Origin: PUPG01 sp964463915
Lineage (GTDB): Bacteria > Bacteroidota > Bacteroidia > Bacteroidales > UBA7960
Reading direction: 5' to 3'
DNA: 64,000 nucleotides
Assembly (NCBI GenBank): GCA_964463915.1
Contig: CAYXEH010000008.1
Location: 11,343 to 75,342, forward strand
This document shows positions 13,001 to 25,000 of the stretch, piece after piece (within the stretch, counting starts at the first letter, position 1; every line of letters begins with the position of its first letter). The notes under the pieces were generated by a model that did not search any database, had not been told where the DNA came from, and worked only from the letters and a program-made list of their open reading frames with translations. Position numbers and translations under genes: made by a program.

Positions 13001-16000
13001 GGCAACCAGGTGCAGGGAGTTGCCGGGCATGTCCAGGGAAACCGCATTGTATCCGGTATGCTGGTTGGTCACACCCTCCAGTGATTGCCCCTCAATGTTG
13101 TCTTCCGTTTCCCAATGACTAAATTCATACCCGGGTGCCGGACGGGCTTCAGCAGTGACCGGGGTTTCCACCGTGTAGGGCCCCGGGTCGGGGAGCGTAA
13201 ATACATCCAGGGTGGTATTGGTTGCCGTCCCGGCCCCCGCATCGGCAACATCCACAGTAAGCGGAAATTCCTGGGTGGGATCCACATCAAAATTGGCCCT
13301 GACCTCGGCATGTTCACCCGGCATGGTGTAAATCGTAACGGGAACTTCCGCTTCCTGAAAATTTCCCGTAGTGGCGGTCCAGCCAGAGAACATGTAACCA
13401 CTGTGCGGACTGGCTTGCACCTCCACCTCATCATGGACCACATAGGTACCTGTTCCGGTGACGGTTCCGCGATGATCAGGCTCGGCAAATACATCAAGGT
13501 CGAGGGGAACAGTTTCAAAATGAGCCGTGATGGTGACACCCTCAGGATCATCAATACCGATGGGCATGGTCAGGTAGGTGGATCGGCTGTTGGGATCATC
13601 GATGATTCCTTCAATTCCGGAACTCCAGTGGGTAAAGGCATACCCGTCGTTGGGCCTGGCCTCGATACTCACAGTTTCATCTTCGGCATATGAACCTGCA
13701 CCGGTACTGCTACCGCCAATCTCCGGATTGCTGAGGATGGTCAGGGGGTACAACACCGTTCCATCCTGCAGGAAACGGGCCGTTAAAGTCGTATCCCTTG
13801 GCGGCATTTCAAAATCATAAAAGGTATTTGTGCTGATCTGTGTACCAGCGGCGTTGTACCAGCCCTGGAAGAAAGCACCTTCAGCGGGAGTTGCAACCAG
13901 GTTGGCAATATCCAGGGCAACATAATCCCCATCCCCTTCAACCTCACCCCAGGTATCCACATTACGCGCAAGACTGAGCGTAAATACCTTGCTATTATTC
14001 CCCACATAGCGGGCTGTAAGGGTTACATCGGAGGGCGGCATGGTGTATGTGGTGGAAGCCTGCCCCGGATCAGCAAAACTACCTCCGGCATCGTCGTCAG
14101 ACCATTGATCAAACACCAGCCCTTCCACATCCGGAACAGTGTTTATCCTTAGAGTCTGATCTACATGATAGGTCGATTCCCCTGTCACATCTGTAGCAGT
14201 GACCCATGTTCCGGGATCTCCCTGCATAGTAACGCGGTAATTGATCGGAGTAAAATTGGCCCGAAGAGTGGCTTCATTGCCTGGCATGCGGAAGGTGGTA
14301 AGCGGGTCGCCGGATGCAGATATTTCACCGCCGTCCCCACCGGACCAGCCACTAAAGCGATATCCGGGGGCAGCAACAGCTTCCAGCTCTACTACACTTT
14401 CAGCCATATACGGTCCGCCACCTGTAAGATCGGTAGCTGAACCGCCGGCATCGGGTTCCAACTCAAGATAAAGGGGAAACACCTGGCTGTCATCCACTTC
14501 AAAATGGGCCACCAGTGATACATCACCTGCTGGCATATTCACCGCATTATCGGGTGCATCAACTTCCCCTTCAAGGTATTGGGTGTCTCCCTCCCAGCGG
14601 ACAAAACGATACCCCTGCTTCGGCTCAGCTTTTACCGGCCTGACCTGGTGCACATGATAGTCCGTCCCTGCTCCTGAAACGCTTCCGAAACGTTCATGAG
14701 GATCCACGTCAAGATCGAGACGATATTCAATGGGAGTGTAGGTAGCCGTCAGGGTGACATTGCTTCCGGGCATGGTAAATGTGGTGGATAACTGTCCGGC
14801 CTCATCAAACACACCTCCGTGACTGCTGGTCCATTTATCAAAGGTATAGCCTGGGTTCACCGTGGCTTCAATGAAGATGGGGGTGTTGGCATTGTATCCG
14901 CCCGGATCTGCATCATGGTTAATGACATCCCCGGCGAGTAAAGGATCTGTGGCCATATTCACCGTAAAGAACTGGTTCACATCCACAATAAAATTGGCCG
15001 TTACCGTCGCTACCGAAGCAGGCATGGTGTAATGGGTCTCTTCTGCCTGATAATTATCAAATGCGCCGCCACCCTCTTCTGACCAGTGCGAAAATTCGAA
15101 GCCGCTCAATTCCACAGCCCTGATGTTGGTCCTGTCGTTCATATTCCGGCTTCGCCGGCCATCCGGCAGGGTGTATCCAAACTTCGCTTCATTGCTTCGG
15201 ATAACAAGATCGTATTCGGTCATTTTAAACTCAGCGGTAAGATGAATGTCTTCACCCGGCATGGTCACGGTAATGGTATTGGTCCCAACATCACCACCCG
15301 TAATGTACTGTGTATCACCTGTCCATTCCACCAACTCATGTCCCGTTGAGGAAGCCGCGTACAGGGTGACTTCATCCAGGGCGTTGAAAGACCCCTGGCC
15401 ATCCACCAGGTCTGCTGATGTAACCCCGCAGTCACCAGGAGAAACGGCATCAACGGTAAGATTAAATGTCTGATCAGTATCCACCTCAAATACGGCCCGC
15501 AGTTCTTCGTCATTCTCAGGCATGGTGAATGTCGTGGTTGGTGAAGCAGACTGCCCGATTACCCCCGCGCCATCACTCTCCCATTCAACAAAACGAAAAC
15601 CGGTATCTGGTTCAGCTGTTACTGTCACCACCCGCCCATAGACATAGGGCGCGGCATCCGTCACATCCCGGGCCTCCCCGTAAACGGCATCGGGAAATGG
15701 CAACACATCCAGGTCAAACAAGCCGAACTCCGGCCTGAAATGCGCGGTCATGATCACGCAGTCATCGGGCATTTCGATTTCAAGGTTGACCGGCTCGGTA
15801 AGCTCAAGGCCTCCTCCGCTGACTTCCGGGCTACTGTATGCCGGATCATCCGGATGGTTGGGATCAATCGCCCACTCTGTACGGCCGTAAATGGGGGTAC
15901 TGGAAGTGAACTTTTCAAAACGGTATCCTTCGTAAGGGGTCGCGGTTATGCTGAGAATATCACCGGCCTCATAAGAGGGATGACCAAGATTATCCACCAC

Positions 16001-19000
16001 TTCACCCCGTGCAATGGAAGGCAGCTCGATAACCTCTTCGTCGGTGTCCACCTGCACCTTCAGGCTGTAGTGGTCGGGCTCCAGGTCAAAAATGGCTTCC
16101 AGGGTCACCGGCTCGTTAGGCATTACAAAAGTAATGGTGGGATAACCTTCCTCGTCGGTTCCTTCCGTTGCCGCGTTGAGTAATCCAGGAGAATCAGCAC
16201 ATGCCCATTGTATAAACTCATATCCTTCAGCGGGTACCGCACGGACTGTAATAGTATCGTGCACATTATGCCCATATTCGGAAACCGTGATACTGCCCTG
16301 GCCCCCGCGTCCACCTGTGGCTGAAGCAGAGGGAGAGACCCCGCCGGAGGTGCTGATGTTGCCCCCGGGTTCGGTGCGGTTTCCTACAAAGAAGTTAATG
16401 CTACCTCCACCGCTGGATCCCCCCGATGCCCGGCCGGGGCCTCCGGCCGAGCCCTCTGAAAGGATGGAACCCGCATTGTTGATTTCATGGGCAAACAGTA
16501 CCAGTAATCCGCCGGTACCGCTTTCTCCATTGTAGGCAGAATGATAGCTGCCGGTATTATCACCCCGGAAGGTGTAGCGCCCACCTCCACCTGTATTTCC
16601 GGCCCCGCCGCCGGCATAACGGGCAACCCAGCCTGTTTTCGTCCTCCTGGATCGGGCTGCACCTCCCGGCCCCCCATTGGAAGAGCCGGCACTCGCATAC
16701 TGACCGCCGTTAGAGTTCATATCAACGGCGCCCCCGCCACTACCACCTGAGAAAGAACTGGCACGTGCACCGGCCCCGGTATAACCGGTACCCCTTTCTG
16801 TTTTAGACAGGGCTCCGCCACCACCACCACCCGACCGGCGATCTACCCCATCGTTTCCAGGGCGGCCATTATAATTCCCACTATTGCTGGTGGCCCTTCT
16901 TCCGCCCCCTGTAGCGCCAGCTGCGGGAACAAATTCAAAGCTGTCATCCGGGTGGTTCAACAATACCACGTTCTGCCCGGACGCATGTGCACCCCGCGCG
17001 GTCATAGATATGTTGCCCTGGTTCCGGATATCTCCGTTTACCAGCCAGTACATCCCTTTTTTCCGCTTATCGGGCCTGACGGTAACACCAGGGTCTATAG
17101 AGACATTCCCGCCGAAGCGAACAAAAAGCATATGGTCATCCTCATGGCCCCGACCCAGTTCCGTATCCTGGTTAAAGACCACATCCTGAGAATATTCCAG
17201 GAACTCCACCTTGCTCTCATTGATCCCTCCGCCCGGATTCCGCCAGCGGGCCACGAAACGTTCATGACCACTAATTTGTGGCGAGGTCATAATATCATAT
17301 AAGGCCAGGTCCTCCCCACCGAATACAGGCAACCCGCTATCATGCCCGCCGAATTCCTCGACCTGGTCAGGCTTACTCAGATTCTCCACCTGGCCGAATG
17401 CTTCTTCATCACATCCGGCTGTACTTGCCACTAGCCGTAACCCGTTGTACTGCGACGGATCAGGTTTGAATACCGCGTAGACAACGGCATCCCCGGAGGG
17501 GGGCATAAAATAGGAGGTCTCCGGGGCAAAGGGATCATCAATATAGGCATCGTTACTGGGAGTATGCCAGTAATCAAACGTATATCCGGTAGCGGGCTCA
17601 GCCCGTATGGACACCTCCTGATTCCCGAAATACTGACCTGTTCCATATACTTCTCCCCAGGTTGTGTCAGGTTCCGCTTCCACTTCAAGCAGCCGTCCCA
17701 TATTGCTTTCGATCATGAAGCGTGCGGTCAGTATGACATCATTGGTGGGCATGGTATAATTGGTCGTGGGCTCCAGCCGGTTTTCCAGTTCTCCGCCGTA
17801 TTCTTCGCCGGTAAGGGGATCCAGTGTGGCCCATTCAAAAAACTGGTAACCAAACACAGAACCGGCACTGACTTCCACTTTCTCGCCCACATCAAAGTTC
17901 CCCGCATCGATGGTACCACCTGCATAAGGCTCGCCATCGATGGAATGATACATCAGCATCTGAATTTGCAGGTTAGGACGTTGGATGTATTCAGCGTGTA
18001 AATCCACATTACCGGGTGGCATGATGGTATCCAGGGAGGTTTCCTCACTCACCAGGTTGTCTTCCTCATCAAACCAGCCCATGAAATTGTAACCATATTC
18101 AACGGAAGTGGAAAGGGTAACCGTTTCACCTGGATAGTAAGAACCTGTTCCGGAAATATTACCTGCTTCAGGCAGATTCTGTGATACATTTAATGCATAT
18201 CGATCGGCTGAGTAGTTTGCCGTAAGGGTTAACATGCTATTTTCATCGGCCGCAGCAGGGTTAATGACATAAATCAGCTGATATTCCCCGTCTTCGGTCA
18301 GGGTGATAATGGGTACCACATTACTCTGGTACAACGCACCAACCTCTTCACCCGATAGGGCACGATTTACCATGCGTACCTCATCAATCCCGCCACGATA
18401 ATTGTTTCCGATCAAAAACTCATCGATCCCGGGTGAAATAGTCCCGGATAAGGAACGTGAATTCTCAAGTTCCCCGTTTATGTACAGGCGCTGAGTGCTT
18501 CCGTCATAGGTCATTACCACATGCTGCCATTGATCTGTAATCGCGGGTGCCGCAATACGTGTACCGTTGATATGTCCGACCACTTCATCTCCTTCAACGT
18601 TGAGCTGGTAAGACTCCTTTTCGTGGCCGGCAATGGACTGGATGACAGGGTTCACAGCCTCCTCTTTGGGATACCGGACCAGCACAACACCGGATCCGCC
18701 ACTTCCTGCATTTCGATAATGGTTATGATTGCTGGTTGTTTCATTATTACCACCTCCGCCTCCACCAGTATTGGGCATGGCGTTACGCTGAGCCTGGGTT
18801 GTATACAGACCGCCGCGGCCACCACCACCCGGAGGAGGCGCATAAGCAGTATGTTCCCCCCCACCGGAACCTCCGCTGGCAAACCATCCGTTATCGCCAA
18901 AATGATCTCCAAACACATTCCCATAGTACAAACCAGCTCCTCCAGCTCCTCCATGGGACGTCCCGTTGTTACCACGACCACCGGCACCGCCACCGCCACC

Positions 19001-22000
19001 ACCTTCCCAGGGGCTTCCCCCCGTTCTAACACCCCCGTCGTGACCAAAACCACCTGAATCAGAAGTAGGCTGAAGGCCTGTACCTCCGGCACCAACACCC
19101 GATCCTCCATGCCTCAAACCATTACTCCCCCGGTAGCTACCCCCACCAAGAGCAACCAAATCACCAAAACGACTGTCCTGTCCATTGTTACCGCGAGATC
19201 CCCCATTGCCTACAAAAACATCAATTGAATTGCCGGCACCCACATGGTAAGCATTGCCCAGACTGGGTGTTTCGGATCCATAAAAAATCAATCCTCCCGC
19301 ACCGCCACCACCTCCTTCATTCATATTTTCTCCGCCACCACCCCCGGCAACCACCAGCACTTCCACCTCCTCCACGCCTAACGGGGCTACAAAAGTTGCC
19401 TCCCCGGTATTCTCAAATGCATGAATAATATACCCGTCTTGCTCTGTAATCACGCCCCCACTACCATACAGAGGTCCCCTGGGACGAATCCAGGCACTGA
19501 TACTCATGGCACCTGAAACTTCAAGTGCGTCGGTTTGCTGTATGACCACCTCATCATTTTGGGCGTCGAAATCCAATGCGCCGCCAAAAGGCCCGTTAAT
19601 CCAGCTTCCTCCTCGCACAACCCCATGATGCTCATGCACCGTGGTATCACGGACAATATCTCCCGCTCCTTCATTAAAAGGCCAGTGGCCCAAAACAATA
19701 TCCCCCTCAGGATACCAGGTATTCAGCCCGTCGGTCCAGTTCTCAAATGTGTACCCATCTTCAACGCTGGCGGTAAGGATCACCGGTTCACCCCCTCCGT
19801 AAGATGATCTGCCGGTACGGTCTTCCAAATCCCCCCCGTGCTCATGAGACTTTTCCAGGGAAAGCTGGTAATCCACCTGTTCAAAAACGGCTTTGATATA
19901 TATATCTCCTTCTTCATCGGCATCACCAGGATCCACGATATATTCAAACTGTTCCCGGTCGTCAAACTCCAATTCCTGGTCATTGACCCAATTTTTCAGT
20001 GAGTAGCCCGTATTGACATTGGCCGATATACTGACAGGCTCCCCGGGCTGCAGATAACCCTCAGTGGCGTATGGGCAGGGATCCTGGCGCAGGAAAGAAG
20101 GGTTCCCCGCAAAAGAAAGTGAACGATCAAGGGTAAGGGTATACTCATCACCCTGGTAGTGGGCCATTATTTCAATGTCATCACCTGCAATTTCAGGAGT
20201 TACGACAAATTCAAGGGTATAACTGCCATCTGTCTCCATTCGGACTTCCGGTGCATCCGGATACCAATCAGTGTTGCCGACACTCCAGTGAGAAAATGTA
20301 TAATGCTCATTAACTGTAGCATTAACCTCAATGGTTTCATAGGGTGCATAGGGTGAAGCGTCTTTCACATCAACCACCTCTCCGGCATATTTGTGAGTCT
20401 GATCCAGGGTCAGGTCACTCTCATCTGTTTCATAAACGGCCTCCAGAATAATGATCTGATCTTCATCAGCAGCGTGAGGGTCAGTCACATAGTTCAACTG
20501 GTATGTGTCATCCCCGGTTGACACCCCAACAGGCAGTACATTGCTGGAAAACAGAGCATTCACCTCTTCTTCTGTGAGCGCACGACTGAGCAAACGTACC
20601 TCATCGATCTTGCCCGGGAACTCTTCGCCAATCACAAAGTCATGACCCTGAGACTGCACCCCCCCGGTCAGAGAACGGGACTCCTGCAGATCTCCGTCTA
20701 TATAAAGTTTCTGGGTTGAACCATCATAAGTCATCACCACGTACTGCCATTGATTTGCAGTCACCGAAGCCTCAATGCGTTGACCGTTGATATACCCTGT
20801 CAGGTTGAGACCCTCCATACTCAACAGGTAAGTATCCGTTCCTTTACCGGCGACGGTGGCCGGGGTTGCTCCGTCCGCGGAACCGGAAGGCCTTATCCAG
20901 CCAGCCAGGGTCATGGACTCACTCATGGCAAGATGCCCGTCATAGGGGATTACTACCCGGTCTGAACCACCATCAAATGACAATGCATCACCAAACACCC
21001 CGTTGGTCCAGGATGCACCGTGCACATCGCCATGATTGGCAAAGGTGCTATGATCCGTAGCTATATTCCCTGCTCCGTCATTCAACGACCAATACCCCAT
21101 TGTAATATCCTGCTCAGGCTCCCAGAAGCTCACTCCGTCTGACCAGCCCAAAAGGGTGTAGGCATCATTTACTGTGGTTTCTACGGCAAGAAGCTCACCG
21201 CCCCCGTAATCCGCCTGACCTGTCAGATCTTCCACTTCCCCTCCGAGCTCATGCGACAGGGACAAAATCACATCGTACCTCGCCTGCTCATATACAGCTT
21301 TGAAGTAAATGTCCCCGGAACCATCGGCATCCTCAGGTGCAACCGTGTAGTTAAAATCGGTTTCCGTGTTTACAATGACTTCATGCTCATCTTCCCACCG
21401 GAGCAATTCATATCCGGGATAGGGGTTGGAAAACAAACGAAGGGGCTCACCCGGCTGCACATAGCCGGAAGACGCGTAGGGACAGGGGTCCAGCCGTTCG
21501 TATTCAGGCCTGCCTCCAAAACTGTGGGAACGATCCAACTCAAGGATGTATTCTTCCGTGTCGTAATGGGCGGTAACGGTGATGTCTTCTCCTGCCTCAG
21601 AAGGATCAATGGTATAAAGAAGAGTGTAACTGCCATCTTCCTGTTCTTCCACTTCCGGAGCATCCGGACCCCAGGTATCATGGCCATCACTCCAGTACAG
21701 GAAAGTGTAATGTTCATTAACCGTTGTCTGAAGCTCTACTTCCTCCAATGGCCAGTAAGATCCTTTCCCGGTTTCATCGGTCACCTTACCCCCATGACGA
21801 TGTGTCTGATCCAAAAGCAGTTCACTCTCCTGGGTATCATAAACCGCTGTAAGGGTAAACTCCCCGCTTTCCTCAACCGCTGCGGGATTAAGCGGGTAAC
21901 TCATTTCATAAAGATCATCGGCGGTCTTTTGAACAACAGGCAACACGTTGCCCTGATACAAGGCAGAAGCATCGTATGAACTCAATCCCCTGTCATATAA

Positions 22001-25000
22001 CCTGACTTCAGCTATGTCTCCGGTAAAATTAGTCCCCATGATCAGGTCATTCGTATTTTCAGGCACACTGCCTGAAAAACCGGAGGAAACTCTCTGCTGT
22101 CCGTTGACATAGACTCTGATTGTACTGCCATCCCAGGAGAGCACCACATGCTGCCACTGGCCGAAAATGGCAGGAACGGAAACAGTCTGTCCTGCAACAT
22201 AGGCAATGAAGTCCAGTCCTTCCACTTCCAGCTGGTAAGCACCACGTCCTTTTCCCGCAATTACCCCGGAAGTTTCACTGTTGAACTCAGGGCGTACCCA
22301 AAGACTCAGCGCCAGCGCTTCATTGACAACAAGCGATGGATCATGGTTAACGGTAAGCGATGCGTTGCCGTCAAAATGCAGACCGTTTCCAAATGGAGAA
22401 GAGGTCCATGTCGTACCGCTGGCTACCCCATCGTTTCCGGAAGAACCGGCGTCAGCTATTGTCTGACCTGTGCCCTCCTCCATGGGCCAGTGAGACCTCA
22501 AAGGATTGTCTTCGGGTTGCCATGACCCGATGCCATCACTCCAGTCCGTAAAAGTGTAACCGGCACGTTCAGTGGATGAAATGCGTATAGGCTGCCCCGG
22601 TATATAGGTAGATTCCCCTGTAAGATCCTGCTGTTCTCCCCCAAGTTCATGGGAACGGTCAAACGTCAGTGAATAAAAATTCTCCACGAGGTAACTATTA
22701 TCGTCATCCAGGCGATAGTTGACCTCAAAAAATATCTCCCCCCCTCCATCAGCATCCTCCGGGTCGATCACATACTCAAATTCTTCCACTGCCTGAATGG
22801 GTGTGCCATCGCGATCTCTCCACCGGGGAACCCGGTATCCGGGGTGCGGGTTACCGAAGATCCGGAGTGGTTCACCGGGATGTAACTCGTCAGGCGCGGA
22901 ATGAGGACATGGATCCAGGCGTTCATAACCCGGATAACCCCCGTACTGAAACAAGGGGTGATGATCCAGATCCCTGCCAAAAGCAATGGATACAGGTTCG
23001 AAATCATAATGGGCGTAAAGAAAAACCGGCTCTCCCGGCTCCGGGGGGTCGAAACGGTATTGCAGACGGAAGCTGCCATCTGGCTCCTGGCTGACTTCTT
23101 CATCGTCAGGATACCATTCATTTTGCCCGTCGCTGAAATGAGAAAACGTATAGTGGGGACTTACCGTACCAATTACCTCAATGGGTTCATTGGGGAGATA
23201 TTGTTCTTTCGCGGTAAGGTCTGTAACCACGCCACCATGCTTCTGGTAGGGTTGGGGATGCAGGCTGCTTTCCTGTGTGGCATATTCCACCCACAGAGTG
23301 ATCTCGCCATCTTCATCGGCAGCTGCATGGTCCACAACATAAGGCATTTTGAGGTAGCCGTCTTCCAGGGTTACATGGTCATCTTCCAGAGTCCAGCGGT
23401 TGTATCCATCAGTCCAGTAAACCAGCTCATATCCCCGGTGAATCCTCGCCCGGAGCTGAACGGTCTCCCCGGCCAGGTAAGGTTGTGAGTCAGTCAGATC
23501 TTCCTGGTAACCGGCATATTCATGTGAACGGTCAAAAGCAAGGGTGTATTCCGAGGCCTCATATTCTGCGAACAGCTCAATCTGGTTGCCCGCAACAGCT
23601 GCTTCATGATCTACCTCATACCGGAAGTATCCTTCAGTATTGGAACCATAAAGGGAGCGCACCTCATCCTGACTCAGTGCCCGGGAGTATACCTTTACCT
23701 CATCCATGGTGCCGCTGAACTCGTAGCTGGAATTGGTGTGCCAGCTTCCGGTCAGTAACCGGTGACTGAAGTTATCACGATAAGTGAATGGTTGACTACC
23801 AACAGGCTCCCCATCCACAAAAAAATGCATTTGATCCCCGTCGAAAACAAAAGCCAGGTGATACCATTTGTCAGGTTCCACGCGTGTAGATTCGGAATAA
23901 CGCCATCCGGCATCCGGTGAATAAACACCGAGTCGTCCGTCCTGATGCAACACGGTCATGAATGTGTAAGGTCCGCCACGGGATCCAATTTTACTGACCA
24001 GCCCAGCCCGGTCTTTCAATGCATTGGCTTTTGCCCATAATTGCACACTAAAGGCTTCGTCATCCCCGAAATTGAAATAATGACTTGAACCCTGGTCAAT
24101 ATACTGCCCGTTCCCGCTGAAATTCATCCCACCGCCAATTCTGCCTTCACTTGTCCAGCTGGCTCCTGTCACCTGCCCGGTATGGCCGTAAAGTGAGGCA
24201 TCAAAAGCAGACGTTCCCTGATCTGCATCAAACCCCATATGCGAAACCATTTCCGGATCTTTTGGAAAATCATCAGGTGTCCAGGTGGTGCGGCCGTCGG
24301 TGAGTGACTGCAACTCGTAACCCCCGTAGTTGGCAACCGTAAGATCAATGGGTTCACCGGGATAATGCGCTGAAATTTTTTCCTGCCATGGCGCATAGTC
24401 AAGCTTTCCGGCCTCTGCGTCAGAGAGGCTGAAATCCAACCCGTACTCATCTGCGGAGAAATTGGCTGTGAGTTCTGCATAGAGCAACTCATCATTCTTG
24501 GTGCCTGCAGCTGGCATGGAATAATCAAACGAAGGGCTGTTGCTTACAACCGCTCCATCCTGGTCGGTCCAGTTCTGGAAGGTATATCCTGCTTTAACAG
24601 TAGTGGAAACCGGCACACTCTCCCCATATCTTTTCAACCCGCCCCCTGTTTGTTCACCCGCATCGGGATGGGAGGCCTGCAGCCGAAGACCTGATTGGTT
24701 AACGGTTGTGACTCCGTCTCCACCACGACCGCCGTTTGCATTACCGGATGCCGTACCCCCGGAACCACCCTCAGCGCGTATGGTGCGAGAATTGTTAAGC
24801 TGACTGGCGAAGATATTTACACTTCCACCCCCTGAGCCACCGCCACCGGCACTAATGTGGCTGGCATTACCTCCCTGACTCCCATCGCTTGAAATAATGC
24901 CGTGGTTGTTAACCTTATGTGCATATAGCGCGAGCAAGCCACCTGTCCCCGTGTGTCCATTACTGGCAGATCCACCGTTGTGTACTCCCCTGGAACCACC

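Noticed and set aside
76..23500. Many long plus-strand open frames (up to about 400 codons) opposite the giant gene
   Set aside because: They mirror the periodic codon use of the minus-strand repeats, recur at the same place in each unit, and lack signal peptides, known motifs or ribosome sites.
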